NCBI GenBank assembly: GCA_013821265.1
Contig: JACDHD010000026.1
Span: 1-32,094 of the forward strand
DNA length: 32,094 nucleotides
Reading direction: 5' to 3'
Source of the DNA: Parachlamydiaceae bacterium
Lineage (GTDB): Bacteria > Chlamydiota > Chlamydiia > Chlamydiales > Parachlamydiaceae
Shown: positions 8,547-17,300 of the stretch, one piece after another
Position numbering within the stretch: position 1 is the stretch's first letter
Layout: each line of letters begins with the position of its first letter
Translations under genes and position numbers: made by a program
The notes under the pieces: generated by a model
The model's database searches: none
Seen by the model: the letters and a program-made list of their open reading frames with translations, nothing else
Told to the model about the DNA's origin: nothing

Positions 8547-10364
8547 GAGAGGGGCAAGACCCACTATCAAATGGTTGGAAGAAGACGTGTCTTTTAAAAC
8601 ATCACTCTCATCATTTTCCCCTAAGTCCTCTTCATCATCCGATTCTGATTCATCAACCTCTACGCCAAGCTCTAACACACCTGTTTCTATTAGTAGATAA
8701 GCAAGATAATTGTCTTTTAAGTATCCCGTTTCGTCATCCATCACAATCGTGCGACCCTCTTTATCTGCACGCTCATAATGTTGAGTAGCTAATTCAGTTA
8801 ATCGTACCTGATACTTTGCTGGAGTCTCTAGGTCCCTTTGCGCCTCTGTTTTCTCTAGAGCTGCCTTGATCTCTTCAATAAACCAACTTTTTACTTTGTT
8901 AAAAAAATAGGGTGTGCGAGGAAGTTCTTTTACGAGCTCTAAAATATTTTTTACTTTGTAGCTACTGTTAAAATCAGATATCTCATCTTCAAATCCCTGA
9001 TGCATCAATTGCCGAAATTGCAAAGGCGACAACTCCTCTACTTCAGCAACGCCAAAAACATCTCCAAGAGTCCCTCTCAACACATTTCGCAGATGTCTAT
9101 CTCTAACTCCATAAACAGCCTGCAGTATTTCCAAGATTCCGTCTTTCGCGGGTGTGCTGAGCATATTGTTAAAACAGCCCTCTCTATATTTAGCTAATAA
9201 GTCATTAAAGCGATATTCTACTGAATCATGTTCATACGCGTAACAATTCATATTATAAAGAATTGTGGTTTCGTCAATGAAAGCGGCAGGACAATAATGT
9301 CCGGTTAAAGCTACCTCCACTAATTTTTCAAATTTATGCTTATCGCTAGGTAATTTTATGATAGCCTCTGTGATCGCCTTTGCCCGGATGTTTAAGTCTT
9401 TATAAATCTGCCCCTCAATATCTATTTTGCCATGACCTGTGCTCCGAATAAATTTGCGCAATCCTTCCTGTATATATTCCATCTTTTGCTGAGGTTCATT
9501 TTCATGGCTGTGAAATTCGCGCCAATGGTCATCGTTTCCCACTTTGCGCAATAGAATTCTTTTCAAATTCTCATCCTTTAAAGAAAACGCATCAAACTCT
9601 GCTTGAAGAAGATCCACATTGGCTTTGCCTGGAATAGGCGGAGCCGGCTGGAATTTTAAATGCTCTTTATTTACCCTTAATCTCATCTCGGAATATTCAG
9701 GCAACTCCAGTATGTTATAGGCTGGCGCTGGTCTCTCTCTTGGGGGACGCTCACGCTGCGAATTGTTGGCTGGAGCAGGTCGGAGCTTGTGTATGCAATC
9801 GGAAACCACAACTTTAATATCCATGAATGCCAACAAAAGATAAACAGGATGTCCCGATAATATACGACTCACATTGACTCCAACAAGACCGAAATATTGA
9901 ACTGGAGTCGTTACAGACATTGGCAGCCAAAATCTTCGTTGAGCAAATCCTAATATCATATAGGCCAGTGAAATATACCCAACAGGCTGACCGCAAAAAA
10001 TCAGCCATACAGCTGACACAGCAATCGCCATATGGCAGACAGTTCCCACATGTGTGTTAATAAAATTGAGCGCTACTTTCAAACGCGGATATGTTGTTCC
10101 ACTATATTTTGCACTTAAAACAGTAATGAGAAGAGGAGCTAAATAAAGAACAGAGGGCATGCGGTACCGCTCTGTCAAGACACCAGCAGTAGATAGCTGC
10201 TGTTTCATCAAATCTAAAATTGCTCTCACATTACTAATTTGGATCGTTTGACTTATAACGGTAAGAAATCGGTTTACCCCTTTCAAACCGTCCTGTTCCT
10301 GGCGTTTGAACATTAACGATGATTCGCCTATCCAAATACTATCTAAAACTCCAGCAGGTATCAT
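8538..10364 (-). CDS. Paralogous membrane protein, member 3 of 3 (unknown function)
   Basis: A 608-residue paralog of the two genes downstream, first in the array. It shares the GVLDSIWIGESSL start, the hydrophobic AVWLIFCGQPVGYISLAYMILG segment, RILSGHPVYLLLA, the prolines before the soluble region (PAPPIPG), TGHGKI, the GHYCP...LYNMNC block, GDVFGVAEVEEL and NYLAYLLIETGVLELG. A proline/arginine-rich insertion (RPPRERPAPAY, around 205-215) and an acidic C-terminal tail (ESESDDEEDLGENDESD) are specific to it. The final codons and stop lie in a dispersed repeat, so the C-terminus may have been remodelled by insertion. AAGGAA lies about seven bases before the ATG, and a plausible promoter lies at 10423-10452. 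Confidence 0.8.
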   Translation of the reverse strand: MIPAGVLDSIWIGESSLMFKRQEQDGLKGVNRFLTVISQTIQISNVRAILDLMKQQLSTAGVLTERYRMPSVLYLAPLLITVLSAKYSGTTYPRLKVALNFINTHVGTVCHMAIAVSAVWLIFCGQPVGYISLAYMILGFAQRRFWLPMSVTTPVQYFGLVGVNVSRILSGHPVYLLLAFMDIKVVVSDCIHKLRPAPANNSQRERPPRERPAPAYNILELPEYSEMRLRVNKEHLKFQPAPPIPGKANVDLLQAEFDAFSLKDENLKRILLRKVGNDDHWREFHSHENEPQQKMEYIQEGLRKFIRSTGHGKIDIEGQIYKDLNIRAKAITEAIIKLPSDKHKFEKLVEVALTGHYCPAAFIDETTILYNMNCYAYEHDSVEYRFNDLLAKYREGCFNNMLSTPAKDGILEILQAVYGVRDRHLRNVLRGTLGDVFGVAEVEELSPLQFRQLMHQGFEDEISDFNSSYKVKNILELVKELPRTPYFFNKVKSWFIEEIKAALEKTEAQRDLETPAKYQVRLTELATQHYERADKEGRTIVMDDETGYLKDNYLAYLLIETGVLELGVEVDESESDDEEDLGENDESDVLKDTSSSNHLIVGLAPLVD

Positions 10365-10422
10365 TGCATATTTCCTTATTTTTTCATGAAACAGTAATAT
10401 TTAATTAAAACAAAAAACATAA

Positions 10423-10452
10423 ATCATAAAAACAAATATCTCAAATTAACAA
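10423..10452 (-). promoter_or_regulatory. Putative promoter for the paralog array
   Basis: On the minus strand TTGTTA and TATGAT are separated by 18 bases, ending about 60 bp before the start codon of paralog 3. The region is strongly AT-rich, so chance matches are likely; support comes from position and spacing only. Confidence 0.35.
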
Positions 10453-10608
10453 ATCAACTTGTATTTATGTGTATTACTTTTAGATTTTAAATCATTAACT
10501 TCGTTTGATTTAAATTAAATTGGTGCGCGATTTCCTAAGATGGTCATTAGGAATGTAATTTTGATAAGAGTACTTCAAAGGATTTTCTTTTTTTTTATCA
10601 TAGAATTG

Positions 10609-10666
10609 CTCAATGCGGTGAGATTTTTTACTCAGTCCTTTGAGTAATTTTACTCAATGCATTGAG
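10609..10666. promoter_or_regulatory. Three phased CTCA-N6-TGAG dyads (operator-like array)
   Basis: Three 14 bp dyads, ctcaatgcggtgag (10609-10622), ctcagtcctttgag (10631-10644) and ctcaatgcattgag (10653-10666), start exactly 22 bp apart, about two helical turns, so they lie on the same face of the DNA. The third is a perfect palindrome and the second extends to TACTCA...TGAGTA. They lie in the 590 bp gap between the divergent paralog array and P-loop gene, about 245 bp and 290 bp from the two starts. The rest of the gap is AT-rich with no gene. Binding of a dimeric regulator is inferred. Confidence 0.6.
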
Positions 10667-10862
10667 CAAAGTCAATACCAACTATACCAACTTATCAAAT
10701 TTCCTTGATTTATGCCAGTCATGAGACTCTTAGTGAGAAGTAGAATGTATTGTTAAAATGTGGTTTTTTGTCAAATTGAGGTTAATCCAGTCATAAACAT
10801 TTTTGCCTACAGTCTTTGTCACCGTCCCAAAAAAGAGGCGTCACAGAATAAAAGTCAAAAAA

Positions 10863-10892
10863 TTGTTTTGTAATTATATTTTAGTATATAAT
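10863..10892 (+). promoter_or_regulatory. Putative promoter for the P-loop gene
   Basis: TTGTTT (10863-10868) and a consensus TATAAT (10887-10892) are separated by 18 bases and lie about 62 bp before the ATG at 10955. GGAG at 10941-10944 serves as ribosome binding site. The exact -10 hexamer makes this the best promoter candidate in the gap. Confidence 0.5.
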
Positions 10893-10954
10893 ATAAAGTG
10901 ATACTAATGACAAAAGCATTTCATTTTATGTTAAAAAATCGGAGCGCTTAATTT

Positions 10955-12355
10955 ATGACATCCTCAGATGATTTTAATATGAGCTTTTCGTATGAAGGAA
11001 GATCTTATGATTTTTCTTTAAAGAAAGAATCCATTGATTCCTCTTCGTCAGAATCTATAGTGATTGCTGGACAGCGCTATAAGCTCCTAACTGATCCGAA
11101 TGAATCAGCCGTTATCCGGGAAGTTTTAAAAGCGACTTCTTTAGATAAATTAACGTCATCTAAAGATCTATACGATCGGATCAAAGTTACTCTTACTTCT
11201 GCTCACTTTTCAGATAAAATCAATCAAGTAAGTATCAAAGGTTTAAGACCTTTAGCCACTCCATTAAGGGGGTTAGAAAAGCCACTCGATCAGCAAACGG
11301 CTCTTATGAATACAATACTTCAACGTTCTTTAATAACTCAATTTCAAGATTATCAATCATTTACAACTTTTGGAAAGGCTGAAGCAACTGTTATCGTCGG
11401 GCATTCTACAGCTGGAAAATCTACACTAATCAGAGCATTTCTACAAAAGGAACCAGGGGCGGTGGAGGAAGGTATTGATAAAGCTCTTCGAGAACAGTTT
11501 GTTAAGCAAGTTGAAAAGCAATTTCCTCATGAATTTGCGATTATAAAGGGCTGTATTCAAGGCGGTGAAGATGACGTGGCTTTTCTAAATGCTATCTTCG
11601 CTCCAGAAGTCCTCCCCAAATATAAAGAAAGTGTTATTGACGATGATAAGCATAAATTTACTGCAGCAACAGATAAAATAAGAAAAGGAGTTGTGTTTCA
11701 ATTTAGCGATGCACAAATCAACGCAATTTTGCTTGATAAAATATTAGACAACTCTCAAAAAGGAAAACAAACAATTTTTGATGTTCTGCAAATAGATGGA
11801 ATCTTTCAACAGTGCCTTGCAAAAAATGTTAAATTACCTTTTCGCATTGCCTTAGCTTATTGTCCATTTCAAAAACTGGCTGAACGTCAAAGAATAAGAA
11901 ATGAAATAGCTATGAAAACGAACACTCCTAACGAAATACGTCAGGGGGTTTTTCTTTTCCATCAATTTGCTGATCTTTTTGGGCCAAAGCAACGTCAAGA
12001 TGATTTAGTGATTGAAAAGCTTAACCGTGATTTAGTCGTTCAAACAATGAAACAGGGATTCTCGGAAGAAGTAGCGTATAACAAGAAGAATCCTTTAGAC
12101 CATGAAAAGTGGATCAAATCCTTGAAAGCAGAATTTGGAAGTGATCTTTCCGAAGAAGATTTAATAGCAAAGGAAATGGATTACCAACTTAATCAATTAC
12201 TTGAAAAACTAGGGTTTACATCTGCAGAAATACAAACTGTAGAATTGACTCCACGAATTCAAAATTATCATTATTTACTCGATCTTAGTGTATTGAGTCC
12301 TGACCAAGCAGCCGAGATACTTAGCAAAAAGCCTTGTTCCTATCACTTTGTATAG
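10955..12355 (+). CDS. P-loop NTPase/kinase-like protein of unknown role
   Basis: A 466-residue protein with a clear Walker A motif, GHSTAGKST, at residues 149-157, preceded by a hydrophobic strand (ATVIV). About 140 residues of unrecognised sequence come before it. The region after the P-loop, with an alternating hydrophobic strand (FRIALAYCPF) followed by an arginine-rich stretch (LAERQRIRNE) and later a helix with RQGVFLFHQFADLF, resembles the lid arrangement of zeta-toxin or AAA_33-type small kinases. That assignment is tentative because no diagnostic second motif is certain. There is no signal peptide or membrane segment. It is divergent from the paralog array and shares the dyad-containing intergenic region with it, so common regulation is possible. 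Its AT-rich composition resembles that of the paralogs. Confidence 0.7.
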   Translation: MTSSDDFNMSFSYEGRSYDFSLKKESIDSSSSESIVIAGQRYKLLTDPNESAVIREVLKATSLDKLTSSKDLYDRIKVTLTSAHFSDKINQVSIKGLRPLATPLRGLEKPLDQQTALMNTILQRSLITQFQDYQSFTTFGKAEATVIVGHSTAGKSTLIRAFLQKEPGAVEEGIDKALREQFVKQVEKQFPHEFAIIKGCIQGGEDDVAFLNAIFAPEVLPKYKESVIDDDKHKFTAATDKIRKGVVFQFSDAQINAILLDKILDNSQKGKQTIFDVLQIDGIFQQCLAKNVKLPFRIALAYCPFQKLAERQRIRNEIAMKTNTPNEIRQGVFLFHQFADLFGPKQRQDDLVIEKLNRDLVVQTMKQGFSEEVAYNKKNPLDHEKWIKSLKAEFGSDLSEEDLIAKEMDYQLNQLLEKLGFTSAEIQTVELTPRIQNYHYLLDLSVLSPDQAAEILSKKPCSYHFV

Positions 12356-12376
12356 AGCTTCGAATACTAAAAAAAT

Positions 12377-12449
12377 TGCCCAAAGCCAGAATCGAACTGA
12401 CGACCTTCGCATTACGAATGCGCTGCTCTACCAACTGAGCTATTTGGGC
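12377..12449 (-). tRNA. tRNA-Thr (anticodon CGT)
   Basis: The complement folds as a 73-base cloverleaf: acceptor GCCCAAA/TTTGGGC with discriminator A, D-arm GCTC-AGTTGGTA-GAGC, anticodon loop TTCGTAA and T-arm GTCAG-TTCGATT-CTGGC. Anticodon CGT reads ACG. The outermost pair of the anticodon stem is a G-A mismatch. CCA is not encoded. Confidence 0.9.
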
Positions 12450-12566
12450 GATTTCCTCAGCTTAAATAAAATTCCCTTTTTTGCCAATTGGATGATTGAC
12501 ATTTAACTCCCCTTTCCTATATTCTCCAACGCACTTCATCTGAAAGCTCACAGCAATCAGATTCTT

Positions 12567-12648
<82 letters not shown>

Positions 12649-12703
12649 TTTCACTCAACGTAAACCGTCCTCTCTACTCCAATACATTTTGCACAGAGGT
12701 TAT

Positions 12704-13459
12704 ATGTTTCACACCTTCATAAAAACTTTTACTCTCATCGCTGTCATATTATTCACAGGCCATTTTTCATCTCTCACCGCTACTACATCCTTAGAATTAC
12801 AAAAACAAGCCGACACTCTAAGAGAAGAAGGGAAAAGCCTTCAAGCCATCGATCTCTATAATCATGCAATTGTCCAGTACCAAGAAGAAAAAGACTATGC
12901 TCCCATGATGGAGTCTTTAACTGGTCGCCTACTAGCCTGGAAGCACCTTTTTTACAAAACGAATGATAAGCTCTACGCATTCTTTGTTAAAAAAGAAGCA
13001 GAATCCATGCTGGCTATTGCTCAGGAATATAACTTAATGAATAGACTCTATCTGATTCATTTCTTAAATGGCACTTCAGCAATCTTGTTGAAAGACTACC
13101 CAACTGCCGAAAACGAATTTTATCAAGCTATTACAATTTACCCATTCGACAATACCGAAAAGGGGGACTGGATGGCTCATCTTGGAGAAGCAATCTATAG
13201 AAATGGACGCAAAGAAGAAGGCGAAAAGATGATTTTGCAAGGAGTTCAGCAAATGCAAAACCACTCAACTGAAGTCGATTCATTCTTGTTAAACGTCTGG
13301 ATCTCAGGCGCGTACTTACGCCTCGCTAAACTGCTGTACAACGGCGATGCTACAAAAAGCCAAGAATTTCTAAATAAAGCCACAACGATTATCGACGCGG
13401 ATAGTCGCCTCGTTATCCGTAAGCAACAATTGAATGATTTCCTTAAAGAAATGAAATAG
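12704..13459 (+). CDS. Secreted TPR-like protein of unknown function
   Basis: The 251-residue product opens with a signal peptide (MFHTFIKTF, then a hydrophobic core to about residue 18, probable cleavage near residue 26). The mature part is alpha-helical with repeats typical of tetratricopeptide proteins: a LQKQADTLREEGKSLQAIDLYNHAI-type unit near 30-55, a second around AENEFYQAITIYP (about 133-145) and a third around GEAIYRNGRKEEGEKMIL. Such proteins usually scaffold protein complexes in the periplasm or envelope. The frame stays open back to 12620, but that part runs through the tRNA-Leu gene; the ATG at 12704 has AGAGG just upstream and gives the signal peptide. It begins 55 bp after the tRNA. 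Confidence 0.72.
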   Translation: MFHTFIKTFTLIAVILFTGHFSSLTATTSLELQKQADTLREEGKSLQAIDLYNHAIVQYQEEKDYAPMMESLTGRLLAWKHLFYKTNDKLYAFFVKKEAESMLAIAQEYNLMNRLYLIHFLNGTSAILLKDYPTAENEFYQAITIYPFDNTEKGDWMAHLGEAIYRNGRKEEGEKMILQGVQQMQNHSTEVDSFLLNVWISGAYLRLAKLLYNGDATKSQEFLNKATTIIDADSRLVIRKQQLNDFLKEMK

Positions 13460-13514
13460 CGGTTGCAGCCTCAAGAATTGGACAATGGGCTGCTTGGACG
13501 AATTGAGACGATTG

Positions 13515-13750
13515 TATAAGTCCGAGGCATAGAAAAACATAGACGACGAATGTGCTATATGGAGTGCGGGACCTTGGTCCCGCTTTCACAAACATCGGCT
13601 CGCCGATGTTTTTTCTAGAAATGTATTTGTAAATTACCCACAAGCCTTCGTAAATGGGGTCGGCAAGCCGACCCCTGTGAAAGCGGGACCAAGGTCCCGC
13701 ACTCCATATAGCACATTCGTCGTCTATGTTTTTCTATGACTCGTTTGACT
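13515..13750. mobile_element. Intact nested-palindrome element with 63 bp perfect arms
   Basis: Perfect 63 bp inverted arms lie at 13528-13590 and 13676-13738, beginning catagaaaaacatagacg; imperfect similarity continues outward to about 13515 and 13750 (aagtc...cgaggcatag against aagtcaaacgagtcatag). Each arm contains its own hairpin, gcgggaccttggtcccgc. Inside lie two further hairpins: aacatcggctcgccgatgtt (13591-13610) and ggggtcggcaagccgacccc (13656-13675). No protein is encoded. Related copies are at 161-300, 26456-26586 and 32008 onward. It is a MITE-like element of unknown driver. Confidence 0.8.
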
Positions 13751-13797
13751 TTTGCAATTGTCTCGCATGGACTAAATGAAGCAATTGCAAAAGTCAA
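13745..13797. repeat. 16 bp inverted repeat with GCAATTG ends
   Basis: ttgacttttgcaattg (13745-13760) is repeated in inverse at 13782-13797 with a 21-base loop. The left arm overlaps the outer end of the preceding element. A similar motif, gacttatgcaattg, occurs at 14282-14295, and its complement lies at 31999-32013 next to another element copy. This suggests the motif belongs to the element ends or their preferred site. Confidence 0.55.
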
Positions 13798-13816
13798 GTT
13801 CAGAACATTTAAGACA

Positions 13817-13973
13817 ACCGCAGAGCGGTAACTAAGCCACAATAACGAATAATTTCTGTCGCCACGTTGTGGCTCCTATGTGAGGGGAATATTCCATGGG
13901 TTTCCTCGCTTCGCTCGGTCACCCATGGCTACCTACTGTCGCCACTCGCGTGGCTTAGTTACCGCTTCGCGGT
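13817..13973. repeat. Inverted-repeat element with an inner CCATGGGT palindrome
   Basis: 24 bp arms at 13817-13840 and 13950-13973 (accgc..agcggtaactaagccac) match with two differences. The interior holds further dyads: gccacgttgtggc (13861-13873) and ccatgggt...acccatgg (13894-13928) around a cgcttcgctcg core. No protein is encoded. It makes up part of the 850 bp gene-free field 13460-14311. Confidence 0.65.
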
Positions 13974-14052
13974 CAGTGAGAAAGGATCGTCAAAAAAGCT
14001 TAAAATAAGATTCTATTACTGCTGTGCTAAGGCCCGCAAGGGCCGAAATGTG

Positions 14053-14093
14053 ATAGCGAAGCCAAGCGAAGCGCAGGCCTGGTATTAGTCCAC
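14053..14093. repeat. Second copy of the ~41 bp dispersed repeat
   Basis: Matches 8505-8546 (atagcgaag, caagcgaagcgcaggcct, ggtatta, tccac). It is preceded here by a short GC-rich hairpin, ggcccgcaagggcc (14032-14045). No function can be assigned. Confidence 0.6.
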
Positions 14094-14169
14094 ACATATG
14101 TAGGAGCTCTGTAGGAGCGACATGTTCTATTTTGACGAAAAACATGATGGGTGAGATCGCCTTATTTTA

Positions 14170-14247
14170 CCAGACCGGGACGGTCTGGCTACCTTCTTTT
14201 TTTGCAGGCGGGACGCCCTGGTTACTTTCAGGCCGAGGACGGCCTGG
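14170..14247. repeat. Cluster of three GGGAC-loop palindromes
   Basis: Three hairpins in tandem: ccagaccgggacggtctgg (14170-14188), caggcgggacgccctgg (14205-14221) and caggccgaggacggcctgg (14229-14247), each followed by ctacc, ttac or ttta. The second and third, with the spacer gttactttca, match the complement of 23065-23108. The cluster lies 65 bp beyond the 3' end of the coiled-coil gene. Confidence 0.75.
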
Positions 14248-14311
14248 TTTAGGAATCGGGCAAGGGCAAAGGCAAGGGTTGGACTTATGCAATTGTCTCA
14301 AGCAGGTCAAT

Positions 14312-17300
14312 CTATGCAGGATCGGGTTGTCGAGGAGCTGCAAATACTGCTGCACCAGCTCCAGCTGCTGCTGCTGCTATCTGTGCTGAACGCAGTTCAC
14401 TGTTTCTTGCATTTCTGTCTGTTATAACTTTAGCTTGCCGCAGGACATTTAATCGTCGATCTGCATCTTGTTTTGTTGTAGCAAGTTGTTCCTGTAACTC
14501 TGCCAATCGCTTTTGCTCGGCCTCTCTCTGACCTCTTAACTCTGCCAATTGCTTTTGCTCTGCGGCAACTTGAGCTCTTAAAGCTCCCAGTTGTCTCTTT
14601 AGTTCGGCTTTATCTGGACTTTGAGGTTGACCAGCTCCTTGCGCAGGCTGATTCTCACCAGCTTGTTTGAGCTTTCGTTCTGCTTCTTGCGCACGGCCAA
14701 GAAGTTTAATAATCAACTTCTGCTTATCATCAATCTCTTTACTTTTGGTCGCAACTTCAGCTTTCATAGCCTCAAGAGCTGCTAATGCCTCTGCTCTTTC
14801 GCGTCGTGCAGCAACTAGTAACGCTTCAGATGCTTTTGCTTGAGCTTCTAATTGCTGTTTACTTCGTGCTCTTGCAGCTTCCAGCAAGTCGTTTGTTGAT
14901 GCTGCTGACGCGCGAGCAGTCGCAGTTTCTGCTTGAGCCTCCTGGAGGCTCTGTTGCGCTGTAGTCAACTCAACCTCTAACGGTTTGATGCGTCCTAGAG
15001 CTGCTCTTTTTGCTACTTTTTCTTTTTCGACTAGAGTCTTTTGCTTAGAGATTTCAGCTGTGAGCTCGACTATTTGCTTCTGTAAACCTTCGCTTTCCGC
15101 CTTTGCCTGAGCTGCTGCCCCTCGCAACTTTGCTGATTCTTCGCGTGGACCATTCTTTTCCGCTTCTAATCTTGAGACTTTCGCTTTTGCCGTTGCCGCT
15201 TCTTGATTCAATGCACTCAATTGCGCTTCTAATTGGGCTACTTGGGCTACAAGAGGTCCATGCTTACTAATTGTAGATTGTAACCCCTGCATTTTTTGCT
15301 TTTGCTCAGCTTCACGTTGTTGAGATTCTGCCAGCAATGTGCTGAGTCTCCCTTCTTTCTGTTTTTGTGCTTCCATCTGCTGCGCTTGTTGGGTCACTGC
15401 ATCCTGGGCTTTCCTCAAATCGTCTTTTAATTTCTCAACGGCAGTTGCGGTAACTCCCTTTTTAGCCAAGTCCTGCTGTAGCTGTGTCTGTTGCTCCATT
15501 GTCGAGCGCAATGCCTGCAACTCTTGCGCTGCTTTTGCTAAATCGGCTTTAGCTGTTGCTTTTTCACTAGATAATTGCGTAACTTGCTCTGCATGCCTCT
15601 TGGCTGTGACCTGCGCAGCTGCGTTCAGTGATGCTATTTGTTCTTTAAGTTGCTGATTTGTTTTGTTCGCTTGAGTTAACGATAATTGAACTTTTGCCAG
15701 ACTAGCCTCAGCAGCCGCCAATTTTGCTTTCACAGGTTCGAAATCAGCCTTTTCCTTAGCCCATGCTTGGAGCTGACTCTCCAAATCTGCAGAAAGACGG
15801 TCTAGCTGTTCGTTATATTGTTTTTGTCGTGTTTCCGCTGCCAACTGTTGTTGTGCCGAGGTCGCGTCTACCGCTAACGCCTGTTTTTTAAGGCGGTCAA
15901 CTAGTTCTGATATCGTGTCCCCTAACTCTTTTTCTCTCGCTCTCAGCTGTCCATTTTCATGTTGTAGTTGTTGCACAAGTCCATCTTGACCACTTTTTGC
16001 TTGTTGTAACTGGGTTTGAGCGGCTTTCAACTGCTGCTGGCTTTCCAATAGAGCTTTTTGCGATGCCGCAAGCTCCGGACGCATTTTGTCTAATTGCTGC
16101 TGCAAATCTAAACACTGTTGTTCTTTCGTAAGTAACCGCGCGGCAATCTGTGCATTTGAAGCTTTCGCTTGATACACTTCATACTGTTTTCCATCCAACG
16201 CTTCTAGATGTTGCTGCTTTAATGATTTTTCAGCCGTTTGGCGTTCTGTTTGTCCTTGAACACTGCTTGCGAGCATAGTTCTTAAACTATCGCATTCTTT
16301 CTGTGCTACTTGTAGTTGCTGATCAATGCGTTGAAGAGCATCATCGCTATCCCTGAAGGCTTTTTCTTTTCCTTCAAGCAATGCTTTTAATTCCTTACAC
16401 TTTCCTTGAAATTTTGCAGCTTCCTCAACTTTTTGAGCCAATAGTGCCTGACTCTGACTAAGTTGCTGCTCCACAGTATGTCGTTGTGAGTTTGCTGCTT
16501 GAACACCTTCACGCAAATGCGCCAATTGTGCTGCATTAGCTTTCTCAGCATCCTGATGTTGCTGTTGTTGCGTTTTCAACGTTTGCTCTAGTTCCCCTTG
16601 ACGAGTCCTTAATGCCAGATTTGCTGCCTCTAATTCCCCATTGCTCTTCTGCAATGCCGCTTCTTTAGCTTGAGAAGCTTCTTGTACAGATTTCAATTGC
16701 GCTTGAACCTGCTGCAACTCTGCTCGCAAAGCGCTTACCTGAGAATCCATTTCAGCTTGTGCAGCTGTGGTATCTGCTACGGCCCCTTGAGCTGCCGCTA
16801 GAGTACTTGCTAGTTCTGTTTTGTCAGATAGCGCTTGAACCAATTCTTGCTGTAAGATCTGAGCTTTTTCTTCCGCATCTTCTTGTGCTTGAGTGGCTGC
16901 TGAAACCGATTCCAGAGCTCTAGCTGCGGCATCCTCTGCTTCAGAAAGCAAGCTCGCTTTTGTCTGGATAGCTTCACTATCCCTAGTAGCATTCTCTTTA
17001 GCTTGTTGCAGTAATTGCTGTTGAGTTTCAAGCTCAGCTCTTAATTGAGCGATCTGGTCAACTTTAGCTGACAGTTGGCCTTGTAACGCATCTGCACGTT
17101 CAGTTTGCGTCGCCAGCTTGGTTTGTAACTCTGTTAACAAATCCGTTTTTGTGAGTAGTCCCTCTTTAGCTGCTTGTAACTGCGTTTGAAGTTCAGTACA
17201 GAGGGCTTTTTGTTGATCTAATTGCTCTTTTTGGGTAGTAAACTCCGCTTGTTTTCCGGCAAGCTGACTCTTTAAGTGTCCAATCGATTGATCTTTTCCC

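Noticed and set aside
10609-10666. Short CRISPR-like or iteron array
   Set aside because: Only three units, no constant spacers and no nearby cas or replication gene; operator array is the simpler reading.
13867-14088. 73-codon frame in the repeat field
   Set aside because: Consists of repeat and hairpin sequence with no homologous protein pattern.
13460-14311. CRISPR array
   Set aside because: Repeats are inverted, of several unrelated kinds and without regular spacers.
15339-15656. 105-codon Cys/Ser-rich frame antisense to the coiled-coil gene
   Set aside because: Open only because Gln/Ala/Lys-rich heptads lack complementary stops; composition is a mirror of the coiled coil.
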